A stretch of DNA of 64,000 nucleotides from an uncultured Bacteroidia bacterium (lineage in GTDB: Bacteria > Bacteroidota > Bacteroidia > NS11-12g > UBA955), in contig CALSSY010000010.1 in assembly GCA_943789135.1 (NCBI GenBank), forward strand, positions 1-64,000. The letters run 5' to 3'. The notes beneath the pieces are model-generated. The model made no database searches and was not told the origin of the DNA. It saw only the letters and a list, made by a program, of their open reading frames with translations. This document shows, piece by piece, positions 27,112-37,470 of the stretch (positions within the stretch are counted from its first letter, which is position 1; every line of letters starts with the position of its first letter). The position numbers were made by a program, and so were the translations under genes.

Positions 27112-27795
27112 ATGAAGGCACTTCGGGTATTGCTCATTTTATTTATTATAGGAAATATCCTTACGTCGAACCCGCTGCAATCACAAGTACCCAAAAAGAA
27201 CAATCCCTTTATTTTGTTTACAGGCCTAGTTCTCACTTCCGATAGTCTTAAACCAATTCCCTTTGTAAATATCCGGAGCACGCGTAGAGGTCTTATTGGC
27301 TATACGGATATCAATGGATATTTCGATGTCGTTGTTAAACGAGGAGATACCATTTTGTTTCAACAAATTGAGAAAATTGGTTCTTCACATGTCGTTCCCG
27401 ATACCCTTCTTGGGAATCGTTATAATGTCGTGAAATTAATGACGCAGGACACCATTCATATCCCTGCAATTTTTATACGAGCTTTACCTTTAAAATCGCT
27501 TTTTAATCATGAGTTTGTTTCTCGTGCCGTTCCCGATGATGCTCTGGAAAGAGCGAGAAAAAACCTAGAAAATGAAGCGATGAAAGAGGAATTACGGATG
27601 CGTCCTAATGATGCCCACCAAACACAATCTTTGCTTACCCAACAGCGCGCTCAACAATTATATTATTACCAACAAGCACCTCCTCAGAATTACTTAAGCC
27701 CTGTTGCTTGGATGCAATTTTTTGAGGCATGGAAACGCGGAGATTTCAAGAAGAAACCTAAGAAAAAATCATACGAGTACGTGAGTCCGTATTAA
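27112..27795 (+). CDS. exported carboxypeptidase-like regulatory-domain protein
   Basis: 227 aa. A signal peptide ([16 protein letters not shown]) is followed by a carboxypeptidase regulatory-like beta-sandwich: [39 protein letters not shown]. The C-terminal half is different: an arginine/glutamate-rich helix, then a Gln/Tyr-rich stretch ([13 protein letters not shown]) and a basic end ([12 protein letters not shown] after GDF). The domain is common in Bacteroidota surface proteins and TonB receptors, but here it is alone. No function is known. It converges with parE, with a four-base overlap of the stop codons. Confidence 0.7.
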   Translation: MKALRVLLILFIIGNILTSNPLQSQVPKKNNPFILFTGLVLTSDSLKPIPFVNIRSTRRGLIGYTDINGYFDVVVKRGDTILFQQIEKIGSSHVVPDTLLGNRYNVVKLMTQDTIHIPAIFIRALPLKSLFNHEFVSRAVPDDALERARKNLENEAMKEELRMRPNDAHQTQSLLTQQRAQQLYYYQQAPPQNYLSPVAWMQFFEAWKRGDFKKKPKKKSYEYVSPY

Positions 27796-29651
27796 TTGTC
27801 TAAATCGTTTTTCTCGATAACCAGATTATCAATAATAAACTCCTGTCGTTCAGGTGTGTTTTTACCCATATAGTATTTGAGTAACTTCTCCACATTGGAA
27901 TCCTGTTTTAAAATAACCGGCTCCAAACGAATGTCCTCACCTATGAAATGGGCAAACTCATTCGGCGAAATTTCACCCAAACCCTTAAAACGGGTAATTT
28001 CTGGCTTTGGCCCTAACTTCTCAATAGCATCGATACGTTCCTTTTCGCTGTAACAATAGGTTGTCTCTTTTTTATTACGAACGCGGAACAACGGTGTTTG
28101 AAGTATATATAAGTGACCGTTTCGAACTAAATCTGGGAAAAATTGGAGAAAAAACGTCATCAAGAGCAATCGAATGTGCATACCATCCACATCCGCATCT
28201 GTAGCAATAACAATATTGTTATATCGCAAGTCATCTAATGATTCTTCAATATTCAAAGCATGCTGCAATAGATTGAATTCCTCGTTTTCATAAACCACTT
28301 TTTTCTTCAATCCATAACAGTTTAATGGCTTTCCTCGCAAACTGAACACTGCTTGTAAATCTGGGTTCCTACTTTTGGTTATACTACCACTTGCAGAGTC
28401 TCCCTCCGTAATGAATAGCGTAGAATCATGACGTTCGTCCTTTTTCACATCGGTGAAATGGATGCGACAATCACGTAATTTCTTATTATGAAGATTGGCA
28501 CGTTTCGCCCGTTCTTTTGCTAATTTTTGAACGCCAGCCATGTCTTTACGCTCGCGCTCGTTCTGTAAAATCTTTTTTATTAGAGCATCGGCAACATTTT
28601 GATTCTTGTGGAGGTAATCGTCGACATGCTTTTTAACAAATTCCAGCATTGCCGATTTCAAGGATACACCACCGGGTTCCATTTCTGAAGAACCCAACTT
28701 AGTTTTTGTTTGACTTTCAAAAACGGGCTCCACAACACGGATACTAACAGCCGCGGTTATAGATGCACGGATATCAGCAGCATCGTAATCTTTTTTATAA
28801 AAGTCTCGAATGGTCTTTACAAATGCCTCCCTAAACGCCTGAAGGTGTGTACCACCTTGAGTCGTGTACTGCCCGTTTACGAAGGAATAATATTCTTCAC
28901 CGTAAGCTTCTGTATGCGTAAAAGCTATTTCAAAATCTTCAGATTGCAAATGAACCACTGGATACAGTGCATTCTCTGGAGTAACTTTACTATCTAAAAG
29001 ATCTAATAATCCATTTCTAGAAGCATACGATTCTCCGTTGTAAACAATTGTTAATTTACTGTTTAAGTAGGTATAATTTTTGATTTGTTCACGAATAAAA
29101 TCATGAATAAATCGGTAATTCTTGAAAATTGTTGGGTCCGGCTCGAAGGTCATTCGAGTACCATTACGTTCGCTTGTATCTGACTCAGGGGCGTCAACAA
29201 TTAACTCACCGCAATTGAACTCGGCAAGTTTTGTTTTACCCTCACGGAAACTCTCCACTCGGAAAAACGAACTCAACGCGTTAACGGCTTTGGTACCCAC
29301 TCCATTCAATCCCACACTTTTTTGAAATGCACGGCTGTCATATTTACCACCCGTATTGATTTTCGAAACACAATCAATCACTTTTCCCAATGGTATACCG
29401 CGACCATAATCACGCACAATAACACGCTTCTCATCAATTTTCACGTCAATGCGTTTCCCGTTACCCATTACGTGCTCATCGATACTGTTATCAATAATTT
29501 CTTTGATTAAAACATAAATACCGTCTTCTGGAGATTTACCATCACCCAACTTTCCAATATACATTCCTGGACGGAGTCGAATATGTTCTTTCCAGTCCAA
29601 ACTACGGATTTCGTTTTCCGTATATTGCGGGATTACGGGATTTTCACTCAT
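27792..29651 (-). CDS. parE: DNA topoisomerase IV subunit B
   Basis: 619 aa, the usual length for the Bacteroidota B subunit. The GHKL ATPase domain shows [22 protein letters not shown] and [15 protein letters not shown] transducer domain follows, then the TOPRIM domain with [10 protein letters not shown] and the metal-binding [10 protein letters not shown], then the end with [13 protein letters not shown]. ParE hydrolyses ATP and drives strand passage with ParC, whose gene lies at 9653-12334. Unlike parC, the frame is intact. A weak TAnnTTTG-like element (TAACGTTG, 29656-29663) lies four bases before the ATG. Confidence 0.95.
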   Translation of the reverse strand: MSENPVIPQYTENEIRSLDWKEHIRLRPGMYIGKLGDGKSPEDGIYVLIKEIIDNSIDEHVMGNGKRIDVKIDEKRVIVRDYGRGIPLGKVIDCVSKINTGGKYDSRAFQKSVGLNGVGTKAVNALSSFFRVESFREGKTKLAEFNCGELIVDAPESDTSERNGTRMTFEPDPTIFKNYRFIHDFIREQIKNYTYLNSKLTIVYNGESYASRNGLLDLLDSKVTPENALYPVVHLQSEDFEIAFTHTEAYGEEYYSFVNGQYTTQGGTHLQAFREAFVKTIRDFYKKDYDAADIRASITAAVSIRVVEPVFESQTKTKLGSSEMEPGGVSLKSAMLEFVKKHVDDYLHKNQNVADALIKKILQNERERKDMAGVQKLAKERAKRANLHNKKLRDCRIHFTDVKKDERHDSTLFITEGDSASGSITKSRNPDLQAVFSLRGKPLNCYGLKKKVVYENEEFNLLQHALNIEESLDDLRYNNIVIATDADVDGMHIRLLLMTFFLQFFPDLVRNGHLYILQTPLFRVRNKKETTYCYSEKERIDAIEKLGPKPEITRFKGLGEISPNEFAHFIGEDIRLEPVILKQDSNVEKLLKYYMGKNTPERQEFIIDNLVIEKNDLDN

Positions 29652-29719
29652 AGCACAACGTTACAACGGATTTCTGGTTAGATGTACCCAAGTTTTTCAC
29701 AACTATACGCACTTTATTG

Positions 29720-29727
29720 TAAATTCG
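29720..29727 (+). promoter_or_regulatory. TAAATTCG -7-like element
   Basis: TAnnTTTG with one mismatch, five bases before the ATG at 29733; supports that start. Confidence 0.4.
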
Positions 29728-29732
29728 AGGCC

Positions 29733-30254
29733 ATGAAAATCCAATTGCAATTGTGTATTCTCGCAGCATTGTTCTTAGGCGCTTGCAACAGCAATATCGA
29801 TAAAGAAACTGCTTATATCAATTCCTTTTACAGCCATGTTACGCCTCAATTAAAATTGGATTCACTTCCTCCAAATGCAGACAGCGCTCTTTGGAATTTC
29901 GCAGAAAACAACCCAAAAAATTCAAAATCTGATACATTCGCTTATCAAGCTATTCAAATTAAAATAGCGAGAAACATGACCTTACAAGCAGCAAAATGGG
30001 CAGAAGTATACCTTGAAACATTTAAGAAAAGTAAAAATCACAGGATTGACCTTTATGTAATGGCGGCACACTATTACGAACAGCACGAAGTATTTGATAG
30101 GGCACTTGATCTTTACAAAAAATTCATCGCCGAATTCCCTGAGCATGAAATCGCACCACAGGCGAGACAAATGATTGAATTTATTGAAAAAGGTCTTATC
30201 ACGCCGGAACAGCAATTGGAATATCTCATTAATAAAAGGCAACCCCAATCATGA
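29733..30254 (+). CDS. TPR-like lipoprotein
   Basis: About 173 aa. Signal sequence with lipobox (ILAALFLGAC), then paired helices resembling tetratricopeptide repeats: LQAAKWAEVYLETFKKSKNH, YVMAAHYYEQHEVFDRALDL, YKKFIAEFPEHEIAPQAR. The layout recalls BamD/YbgF-like lipoproteins, but it is too short for BamD. It probably acts as a protein-interaction module in the periplasm. The start is set at ATG 29733 because of the signal peptide and the promoter element just upstream. It overlaps the epimerase gene by four bases (ATGA). Confidence 0.65.
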   Translation: MKIQLQLCILAALFLGACNSNIDKETAYINSFYSHVTPQLKLDSLPPNADSALWNFAENNPKNSKSDTFAYQAIQIKIARNMTLQAAKWAEVYLETFKKSKNHRIDLYVMAAHYYEQHEVFDRALDLYKKFIAEFPEHEIAPQARQMIEFIEKGLITPEQQLEYLINKRQPQS

Positions 30255-31303
30255 CGCACCATATTTTGGTGATTGGCGCCAATGGTTTTGTTGGTTCTCA
30301 TTTGGTGCAACAAGCATTATCAATGGGTTGGAATGTCGACGGAGTAAAACGAAAGAATAGCAACATCACGCATTTTGAAGCTATAGAAAAATACTACCGA
30401 GGCAAATCAAATATTGAACCCGAGTTAATTGAAAATTTAAAATCCGAGTTGTCTGAATTTGCAGATAGCAATTTGGCCTACAAACAGAATAGTCATGCGA
30501 ATCGCGGTGATTTCAAATGGATTGAATTGGACTTGCAAGATCCTGTAAGCTTGGTTGAAACCCTCAACACCCCATATTCCTTTGTATTTAATGCGGCAGC
30601 CATGATTTCATTCAAATCGTCAGAAGATGATTTGATGATAAAAACGAATATTGAAATTGCCAAAAACATCGTCAATGCCTGCTTAGAGGCCAACTGCCGA
30701 AATCTGGTTCATTTCAGTTCAATTGCGGCACTTGGACGTCCAGAGAACGATGAAGAAATAAATATCAATACAACCTGGACAGATTCTGACTTCAACACAC
30801 CCTATGCATTAAGCAAATACCTCTCTGAAATGGAAGTTTGGCGAGGGGCTCAAGAAGGACTAAACGTATTAATTGTTAATCCGGGTGTCATATTGGGTTA
30901 CAGCAGCGGCAAAACAAGTTCCACACAAGTAATTGATGCTGCAAATAGTAAAAATCCTTTTGTTCCAACAGGTTCCAATGGATTCATTTTTGTAGAAGAT
31001 TTGGCACATAGGACACTTAATTTATTGGATAATTCCGAAAACTGGAATTGCCGTCACCTAATGGTGAGTCATAACATTCCTTTTATGCGATTATTTGAGA
31101 TTATCAATAACGTATATCAAACAAAGCGTAAAAAAATATTGCTTAAACAACCCCTTTGGAGCGTGATATATTTCTTAGTGCGTATGTTGGAATTTTTCAA
31201 ACTGCATTTACCTATCAGCACACATTTACTAAAAAGCACGAGAAAAAACAGCGTTTATAACAACAAAATTGGCGCTACAAGATCTCGCTGTTTCGTTGTG
31301 TAA
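30251..31303 (+). CDS. NAD(P)-dependent epimerase/dehydratase-family protein (extended SDR)
   Basis: 350 aa. The Rossmann start ILVIGANGFVGSHL carries the GxxGxxG motif. DLQDPVSLVE and FNAAAMISF follow, a serine in HFSSIAALGRP, and YALSKYLSE with the catalytic Tyr-x-x-x-Lys. VNPGVILGY is the usual extended-SDR strand. Compared with relatives there is an extra charged segment of about 40 residues after the first beta-alpha unit (residues 38-75). The substrate could be a nucleotide sugar, a flavonoid-like ketone or a sterol-like compound. It is coupled to the TPR lipoprotein upstream and closed by the terminator at 31310-31342. Confidence 0.82.
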   Translation: MTHHILVIGANGFVGSHLVQQALSMGWNVDGVKRKNSNITHFEAIEKYYRGKSNIEPELIENLKSELSEFADSNLAYKQNSHANRGDFKWIELDLQDPVSLVETLNTPYSFVFNAAAMISFKSSEDDLMIKTNIEIAKNIVNACLEANCRNLVHFSSIAALGRPENDEEININTTWTDSDFNTPYALSKYLSEMEVWRGAQEGLNVLIVNPGVILGYSSGKTSSTQVIDAANSKNPFVPTGSNGFIFVEDLAHRTLNLLDNSENWNCRHLMVSHNIPFMRLFEIINNVYQTKRKKILLKQPLWSVIYFLVRMLEFFKLHLPISTHLLKSTRKNSVYNNKIGATRSRCFVV

Positions 31304-31309
31304 CCATAC

Positions 31310-31342
31310 AAAAAAGGCCAACTCTTTGAGTTGGCCTTTTTT
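31310..31342. terminator. bidirectional rho-independent terminator
   Basis: Stem GGCCAACTC-TTT-GAGTTGGCC flanked by A and T runs. It is placed between the epimerase gene (plus) and ahcY (minus). Confidence 0.9.
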
Positions 31343-31360
31343 GTATCGAACATGTTATGA

Positions 31361-32674
31361 TTAGTAACGATATTCGTCGCGCTTGAAGGGACCTTCAATG
31401 CTTACTCCGATGTAATCTGCTTGCTCTTTAGATAGAACGGTAAGTTCAGCTCCGATTTTTGCTAAATGCAATTTTGCTACCTTTTCATCTAAGTGCTTTG
31501 GCAATACATAAACTTTATTCTCGTATTTATCGGCATTGTTCCAAAGTTCTAATTGAGCCAATGTTTGATTCGTGAATGAGTTACTCATTACGAAACTTGG
31601 ATGCCCCATGGCACAACCTAAGTTCACCAAACGACCTTCAGCTAGTATAACAATTTCCTTACCATTAACGTTGAATACATCAACTTGTGGTTTTACTGTA
31701 TACTTGGAATTACCATGTGTTTTTTCAATCCATGCCATGTCAATCTCATTATCGAAGTGACCGATATTACAAACGATTGTTTTATCCTTCATGGCTTCGA
31801 AATGCTCAGCACGAACAATATTACAGTTACCTGTAGCTGTAACAACTACATCAACCAGAGGAATCGCCGTTTCTAAGGTCAAAACCTGGAAACCATCCAT
31901 TGCAGCTTGAAGCGCACAAATTGGATCAACTTCTGTTACGATTACACGAGCACCCGCACCACGTAAAGATTCTGCAGAACCTTTACCTACGTCGCCATAA
32001 CCACATACAACAGCTACTTTACCAGCCATCATAATGTCCGTAGCACGACGGATTGCATCTACCAAACTTTCTTTACAACCGTATTTGTTATCAAATTTGC
32101 TTTTCGTTACGCTGTCGTTAACGTTGATACATGGCAAAGGTAAAGTTCCTTTCTCCATGCGCTCATACAAACGATGTACACCTGTAGTTGTTTCTTCCGA
32201 GATACCTTTAATGCCAGCGGCTAATTCTGGGTAACGATCTAAAACCATATTGGTTAAATCACCACCGTCATCAAGAATCATATTCAAAGGTTCACGGTTT
32301 TCTCCAAAAAACAAGGTTTGCTCAATACACCAATCAAACTCTTCATCGGTCATGCCTTTCCAAGCGTATACAGGAATGCCTGCAGCAGCGATAGCAGCGG
32401 CAGCGTGATCTTGAGTCGAGAAAATATTACAAGAGCTCCAAGTAACATCAGCACCTAAAGCCACTAAAGTTTCAATCAAAACAGCTGTTTGAATGGTCAT
32501 GTGCAAACAACCTGCAATGCGAGCACCTGCTAGAGGCTTAGAGTTTCCAAACTCTTCACGAAGTGCCATTAAACCAGGCATTTCAGCCTCGGCCATGTTA
32601 ATTTCTTTTCTACCCCACTCAGCAAGTGAGATATCTTTTACTTTGTACGGAATGTATGTTTCTGCTGTAGACAT
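31361..32674 (-). CDS. ahcY: adenosylhomocysteinase
   Basis: 437 aa from ATG 32674. The enzyme splits S-adenosylhomocysteine into adenosine and homocysteine, which keeps methylation running. Motifs seen are [46 protein letters not shown], and the NAD-binding loop [14 protein letters not shown], with the family's C-terminal KRDEYRY ending. The frame extends to an ATG at 32692, but the shorter start ([14 protein letters not shown]) matches the family. TATCTTTG at 32690-32697 gives a leader of about 15 bases or less, leaving no space for an SAH riboswitch. Confidence 0.96.
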   Translation of the reverse strand: MSTAETYIPYKVKDISLAEWGRKEINMAEAEMPGLMALREEFGNSKPLAGARIAGCLHMTIQTAVLIETLVALGADVTWSSCNIFSTQDHAAAAIAAAGIPVYAWKGMTDEEFDWCIEQTLFFGENREPLNMILDDGGDLTNMVLDRYPELAAGIKGISEETTTGVHRLYERMEKGTLPLPCINVNDSVTKSKFDNKYGCKESLVDAIRRATDIMMAGKVAVVCGYGDVGKGSAESLRGAGARVIVTEVDPICALQAAMDGFQVLTLETAIPLVDVVVTATGNCNIVRAEHFEAMKDKTIVCNIGHFDNEIDMAWIEKTHGNSKYTVKPQVDVFNVNGKEIVILAEGRLVNLGCAMGHPSFVMSNSFTNQTLAQLELWNNADKYENKVYVLPKHLDEKVAKLHLAKIGAELTVLSKEQADYIGVSIEGPFKRDEYRY

Positions 32675-32689
32675 AATTAAATTATGCCG

Positions 32690-32697
32690 CAAAGATA
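32690..32697 (-). promoter_or_regulatory. TATCTTTG -7 element of ahcY
   Basis: Exact TAnnTTTG on the minus strand, 15 bases before the ATG at 32674. Confidence 0.5.
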
Positions 32698-32744
32698 AGC
32701 CAATATATTGAATATAATGTTGAAGTTACGTGCTTGAAATCAAC

Positions 32745-32876
32745 TCAAAAACCGCAATTACATCCACCTGACTTTTTGGGTCTGTGTTGTTGGGTTCCGC
32801 AAGAACTTACCGATGCTCCCATCCATAAAATTGCTAAAACTGCAAATATCCATCTCACAAATTTTCTTGATATCAT
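32745..32876 (-). CDS. 43-residue small lipoprotein
   Basis: A short frame of 43 codons plus stop between ahcY and dedA. It starts MISRKFVRWIFAVLAILW, has a clear lipobox (VSSC followed by G) and a short mature tail rich in polar residues that ends in KKSGGCNCGF. The mature part would be about 18 residues with two further cysteines. A TATTTTCG element (32881-32888, one mismatch) lies four bases before the ATG, the same spacing as at other genes here, which supports expression. No function can be given. Tiny cysteine-containing lipoproteins of this type are often missed in annotation. Confidence 0.6.
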   Translation of the reverse strand: MISRKFVRWIFAVLAILWMGASVSSCGTQQHRPKKSGGCNCGF

Positions 32877-32934
32877 AAAACGAAAATACGTATTTGCTTG
32901 AAATATCAGACCTTTGCAGACATTAAATCTAAAA

Positions 32935-33591
32935 ATGACCTATTTAAGTATTATTGACATCGCATCGGATTGGCTTTTCCACTTGGATGAGAAACTGGAA
33001 ATCTTAGTTCAAGATTATCGTTATGTCACCTATTTCATTCTCTTTGCCATAGTTTTCACAGAAACTGGTTTGGTTGTAATGCCACTACTTCCTGGTGATT
33101 CGTTGCTGTTTGCTGCAGGTTCAATTGCTGCTTTAGACAATACATTGAACATATTCATTCTTATTCCTTTGTTAATTTTAGCCGCTCTTCTAGGTGATAA
33201 TACCAATTATTTAATTGGCTCGAAAATAGGCATTCGAATTTTTGATTTGAATTGGAAACTGTTAAAAAGGGAGTACTTAACCCAAACCGAAGAATTTTAC
33301 GAAAAACACGGTGGATACACACTAATCATGGCACGTTTTGTTCCTATTGTGCGCACCTTCGCCCCGTTTGCAGCAGGTATGGGAACCATGACATACAAAA
33401 AATTCATTTCCTATTGCATAGCCGGAGCCGTTTTATGGGTAACTTCAATAACCCTTTTAGGATATGCCTTAGGTCAGAATCCTTGGGTTAAAGATCATTT
33501 CGAAACCGTAGTTTTTGCTATCATTGGAATTTCCCTGTTGCCTATGGTTTTTCAATTCATAAAGCACAAATGGCTCAAGCCAAAATCTTAG
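32935..33591 (+). CDS. DedA-family membrane protein
   Basis: About 218 aa from ATG 32935. It has the DedA (SNARE-associated) layout: YFILFAIVFTETGLVVMPLLPGDSLLFAAG, the loop GDNTNYLIGSKIG, then EKHGGYTLIMARFVPIVRTFAPFAAGMG (the conserved R-F-x-P-x-x-R-T segment) and final membrane helices (pieces listed separately in the sequence). Recent work links DedA proteins to lipid-carrier flipping and membrane homeostasis; the exact substrate is not shown here. The last 22 bases overlap the start of aroE, so the genes are co-transcribed. The start is taken at the ATG rather than an upstream in-frame TTG. Confidence 0.85.
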   Translation: MTYLSIIDIASDWLFHLDEKLEILVQDYRYVTYFILFAIVFTETGLVVMPLLPGDSLLFAAGSIAALDNTLNIFILIPLLILAALLGDNTNYLIGSKIGIRIFDLNWKLLKREYLTQTEEFYEKHGGYTLIMARFVPIVRTFAPFAAGMGTMTYKKFISYCIAGAVLWVTSITLLGYALGQNPWVKDHFETVVFAIIGISLLPMVFQFIKHKWLKPKS

Positions 33592-34328
33592 GTGTTCTTG
33601 GGTTCCCCATAGAACATTCCCAATCTCCAGAAATCTTTAATCGCTTTTTCAAACGAGAAAGCCTTAAAAACTGGTCCTACACAAAATTCTCTTTTGAAGA
33701 GATAAACGCATTTATTGAATATCTAAAATTCAATAAAGAAATTATCGGATTCAACGTCACCATTCCTTTCAAACAGGATATCATTCCGTTTTTAACAGAA
33801 ATAGATGAGAACGCAATAAAAATCGGAGCAGTAAATACGGTTTCTGTGAAAAGAGACAATAATGGGAATACCATATTAAAAGGGTATAACACCGACTATT
33901 ATGGTTTCAAATGCAGCCTTAATTCATTATCTCGAACACCTCAAAACGCAATAATTATGGGTACAGGCGGCGCCTCAAAAGCGGTTTCGGCGGTTTTAAA
34001 AGACTCGAAAATCCCATTTGTTTTTCTCTCACGCAAACCTTCGAAAGATGATTGCATAAGCTATTCGGATTTCTATGATCACATTATCAAATCAAATTGT
34101 TTAATAATTAATACGACACCTATTGGCATGTCAGGATTTCCCGAGAAAGATATCCCCTTAAAATTGGAGACACTGCCAAACGATTGTCAAGTGATTGACT
34201 TAATATACAATCCTAACAAGACCCCTCTTTTATATCATTGTGAGAAAAATGGTATAAATTGCCTTAACGGGTCGCTGATGCTCGAAAAACAAGCGGAACA
34301 GGCTTGGGAAATATTTAAATCTATCTAA
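33570..34328 (+). CDS. aroE: shikimate dehydrogenase
   Basis: 252 aa, slightly short but complete. It reduces 3-dehydroshikimate to shikimate with NADPH in aromatic amino acid synthesis. Motifs are the substrate-binding opening GVLGFPIEHSQSPEIFN, FNVTIPFKQDI with the catalytic Lys, IGAVNTVSV, KGYNTDYYGF with the Asp, the NADP loop MGTGGASKAV, INTTPIGMSG and the C-terminal MLEKQAEQAWEIF. It overlaps dedA upstream, and its stop shares a base with the start of the M1 peptidase gene. Confidence 0.93.
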   Translation: MAQAKILGVLGFPIEHSQSPEIFNRFFKRESLKNWSYTKFSFEEINAFIEYLKFNKEIIGFNVTIPFKQDIIPFLTEIDENAIKIGAVNTVSVKRDNNGNTILKGYNTDYYGFKCSLNSLSRTPQNAIIMGTGGASKAVSAVLKDSKIPFVFLSRKPSKDDCISYSDFYDHIIKSNCLIINTTPIGMSGFPEKDIPLKLETLPNDCQVIDLIYNPNKTPLLYHCEKNGINCLNGSLMLEKQAEQAWEIFKSI

Positions 34329-37171
34329 TGAAATTTATAAAATATTACTTTGTTTTATCCTCATTGCTCATTTTGCATGCGTGTGGAGATTCAAAAACAA
34401 TGTCACTTAAGGAATGGGAAAATGATTCCCATTTTGAAAAAGTACTATTCTCTGGAGAGGAAGTTGATGAAATTGTAGTTGAAATATTAAATGCGGAAGA
34501 AAAAAACCTTCCTTACCAAGCTCCTGCCGATAAAGATTGGGAATTGCTGCATACAGACCTTGAAATCAATCTGAATTTTAAAGAAAAAAACCTGGAAGGA
34601 AATGCGCTAATTTCACTCAAACCTTATTTTTATCCTCAAAGAAATGTGCGTATTGATGCAAAAGGTATGGATATATTTTCTGTTGAAATCGCACAACAAA
34701 ATGGTATGAAAAATGGGCCAAAGCCCGATCCTCTCAAATGGAATTACAATGATTCATTGCATCTCGACATTGAATTTCCTTACATAATCGCTCCGAACGA
34801 ATCGGTCCGTCTTTCCATTGCTTACCGAGCCAACCCTGAACGCAAAATATCCAAATTGCATAATGTTTCGCATACAGCTGTTAATGATGATAAAGGCGTA
34901 TACTTTGTGAATACCGATGGTAAAAATCCTACTTATCACGGGCAAGTTTGGACACAAGGCGAACCTGAATCAAATAGCCGATGGTTCCCAACATTAGACA
35001 AACCCAATCAAAAACACACTCAAAAAATTGCAATTGAATTTCCAGATTCATTAATATCTATAAGTAATGGAATTCTTAAGGAAAGCCGAGCCTTAAAAAA
35101 CGGACGTAAACGAGACATCTGGGAAATGCAACAAAAACATGCTGTTTACTTGAGCATGTTTGCTGTTGGTTCTTGGAAGGAAGTATATGACACCACGCTG
35201 AAGGTGATAAACCAATTCACAGATACCACTGAAATTCCCATTCGATATTTTGTAGAACCCGGATATGCAAATTATGCAAAGGAGATTTTTGGCAATACCC
35301 CTGAGATGATTCATTTTTTCGAAGGAATTACGGGCGTTGCCTACCCTTGGAATAAATACGACCAGATAGTCTGTCGTGAGTTTGTAAGCGGTGCTATGGA
35401 AAATACAACTGCCGTCATACATAATGATCGACTCCAAGACCCCAGCAACAAAATGGAAGATTACATTGCTCATGAATTGTTTCACCATTGGTTTGGAGAT
35501 TATACCACTGCTGAAAGTTGGGGACATCTTTCTATGAATGAAAGTTTTGCAACCTATTCGGAATATCTATGGCGGGAATACAAATATGGGAAAATCAATG
35601 CCGAGGAATGGCTACTTGACAACACAACCTACCCCCAAATGGGAAGCGATGGATTTGCGACAGGATTTCTTAAATCGACTCCATTGATGAATCCGCATTA
35701 TAAAAATGCCAATGATCAATTTGATGATATTCGATATAATAAGGGGGCCCAAGTTCTACATGAGTTGCGAAATTTAATCGGCGGAGATGCTTTTAACGCT
35801 TCTATGAAGTGTTACCTCACCGAGAATGCATTTAAAAATGGCAATGTCTATGATTGGAAGAAATGCGTGGAGGTTACCACCGGAAAAAACATGGATCATT
35901 TTTTCAATTCATGGTATTTTCAAGGTGGTGAATTTTCGTTACTGTATGAAACAGAGAAAGATTCTGCTACAAACACCAAAAAACTCATACTCCAACCTGG
36001 GATAGCTGAAAATGACCGAATAACCGCTCACTTGAGAAATTACGGCTGTACCAAAACCCAACAAGTTTATATCCATGTATTGGGTAAAAACCATCAAACA
36101 TGGGATACAAACATTTTGATCTTGCCCTACCAAAAGTCTTTAGAATATAAAATGCCTTTTGAAGACTCATTAATTGTTATAAGTTATACCAATCCTCAAA
36201 ATTACAACTATACACAAAATACCGAACTCATAAGAAAGGCCAATATCAATAATGTGAGTTTATTTTCTGATTATCTGAATATTGCAAATTATGTCAATCA
36301 CAATAATCGCTTTCATTATTTCCAAAAAGTAAATGCTCTTTTAAGAGCGTTTCGCGAGCTGAACACACTTGGCTTGAAATCCGAATTGGCATATTTAGTT
36401 ACCCAAATGGCTATATCCAGTTTAAATATTGATGCAGAAACAAACTTGGATCGTCCTTTATTATCCAATTTGAATTTTGAAATGGTCATGGAGTATTACA
36501 ATGAACATACAATAAAGAACACCTACAATTTGCAATTATTACAAAATTACCATGATTCCATTTTTGCAGTTTTCACCAAAGAGACGAGAATGGAATATCA
36601 GGTGTATTACTATAATTTCCTGAGTCAATTAGAAAATCGATTTCAATTGACCAAAGCCACAGCGCAAAAAGAAATTGCTGAGCCAATTACTTCTAGCTGG
36701 ATTCACGGTAACGCTACAGCTGTTTTAGAGGGAGCATTGATGAAAACTTTTTTTGCTAAGTCGGACATTACTTCAACCTTAATTGATATTTTAAATAGCG
36801 ATAAAAATTCAATGCCGGTAAAAGCTAAATTTACAACAAGTTTATGGGGTGAACAATTTGATCCCGTCGTAGATTTTGATATCAAACAAGTTTTAATTCC
36901 GATTATTGCGGATCAAAAATGGAGTACAGACTTGACTCTAAAGTGGCTAAATGCGGCTTTCTCCAGAATCGCACGTGAAGAGTCCATGTTGTTGGATATT
37001 TGGATTCAACAATTAAAAAACCATACACATTTGGTTCCGGTGACACAATACTATTTTAAAGATCAATGGGAGATTTTAAAATCAAAAAAAGCCGATAATT
37101 TCAATAATGATGTCGGAGATCAGTTGCGATATTCCTTATTGGAAGGCCTTTTTTCGATTAACTTAAAATAA
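34328..37171 (+). CDS. M1-family aminopeptidase lipoprotein
   Basis: 947 aa. A signal sequence with lipobox (LLILHAC) anchors it in a membrane facing the periplasm or outside. The catalytic core is typical of M1 peptidases: the N-terminal beta domain, the substrate-binding SGAMENTTAV, and the zinc site HELFHHWFGD with the downstream Glu in NESFATYSEYLW. A long C-terminal helical region (about residues 630-947) follows. It probably trims peptides from the N-terminus for nutrient uptake. It is co-transcribed with aroE (TAATG overlap). Confidence 0.92.
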   Translation: MKFIKYYFVLSSLLILHACGDSKTMSLKEWENDSHFEKVLFSGEEVDEIVVEILNAEEKNLPYQAPADKDWELLHTDLEINLNFKEKNLEGNALISLKPYFYPQRNVRIDAKGMDIFSVEIAQQNGMKNGPKPDPLKWNYNDSLHLDIEFPYIIAPNESVRLSIAYRANPERKISKLHNVSHTAVNDDKGVYFVNTDGKNPTYHGQVWTQGEPESNSRWFPTLDKPNQKHTQKIAIEFPDSLISISNGILKESRALKNGRKRDIWEMQQKHAVYLSMFAVGSWKEVYDTTLKVINQFTDTTEIPIRYFVEPGYANYAKEIFGNTPEMIHFFEGITGVAYPWNKYDQIVCREFVSGAMENTTAVIHNDRLQDPSNKMEDYIAHELFHHWFGDYTTAESWGHLSMNESFATYSEYLWREYKYGKINAEEWLLDNTTYPQMGSDGFATGFLKSTPLMNPHYKNANDQFDDIRYNKGAQVLHELRNLIGGDAFNASMKCYLTENAFKNGNVYDWKKCVEVTTGKNMDHFFNSWYFQGGEFSLLYETEKDSATNTKKLILQPGIAENDRITAHLRNYGCTKTQQVYIHVLGKNHQTWDTNILILPYQKSLEYKMPFEDSLIVISYTNPQNYNYTQNTELIRKANINNVSLFSDYLNIANYVNHNNRFHYFQKVNALLRAFRELNTLGLKSELAYLVTQMAISSLNIDAETNLDRPLLSNLNFEMVMEYYNEHTIKNTYNLQLLQNYHDSIFAVFTKETRMEYQVYYYNFLSQLENRFQLTKATAQKEIAEPITSSWIHGNATAVLEGALMKTFFAKSDITSTLIDILNSDKNSMPVKAKFTTSLWGEQFDPVVDFDIKQVLIPIIADQKWSTDLTLKWLNAAFSRIAREESMLLDIWIQQLKNHTHLVPVTQYYFKDQWEILKSKKADNFNNDVGDQLRYSLLEGLFSINLK

Positions 37172-37209
37172 ACCCAAGGTAATCTCTTGGTGTTTATTTA
37201 AAATCATTC

Positions 37210-37217
37210 TAAATTTG
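37210..37217 (+). promoter_or_regulatory. TAAATTTG -7 element of feoA
   Basis: Exact TAnnTTTG, six bases before the likely TTG start of feoA at 37224. Confidence 0.5.
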
Positions 37218-37223
37218 CAGCCT

Positions 37224-37461
37224 TTGGAAACGACTGCATTGGACATAGACTTCAATATTCCTTGGGAAATCGACTCGTTAAAATCGGGTGATTTAACCTC
37301 TAAGATTGGCCGAAATGGGCTGTGTTCCAGGAACTGAAATCACCAAACTTTATGTAGCCCCAGGCGGCGATCCGATTGCATTCCAAATTGATTCCTACAT
37401 TCTAGGGTTACGTAAAAGCGAAGCCAGAGAAATTATCATTCGTCCTGTAACCCGAACCTAA
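37224..37461 (+). pseudogene. feoA: FeoA-like ferrous iron transport protein, frameshifted
   Basis: About 78 aa when repaired. The first frame gives WEIDSLKSGDLTSK; the second gives RLAEMGCVPGTEITKLYVAP, then GGDPIAFQIDSYILGLRKSEAREI. The second part is the classic FeoA (SH3-like) domain with LxEMGxxPGTxI and GLRKxEA. One extra base near 37300-37303 separates them; removing it gives an exact multiple of three. FeoA assists FeoB in GTP-driven Fe(II) uptake. No ATG is available; TTG 37224 is the likeliest start because it follows the promoter element by six bases. It lies nine bases upstream of feoB. Confidence 0.75.
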
Positions 37462-37470
37462 ATTATCTAC

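Noticed and set aside
32675-32744. SAH/SAM riboswitch before ahcY
   Set aside because: The TATCTTTG element leaves at most about 15 bases of leader.
34328-37171. Minus-strand frames (for example 35093-35527) inside the M1 peptidase gene
   Set aside because: Antisense shadows; no signal, no motif, and the plus-strand gene carries the complete zinc site.
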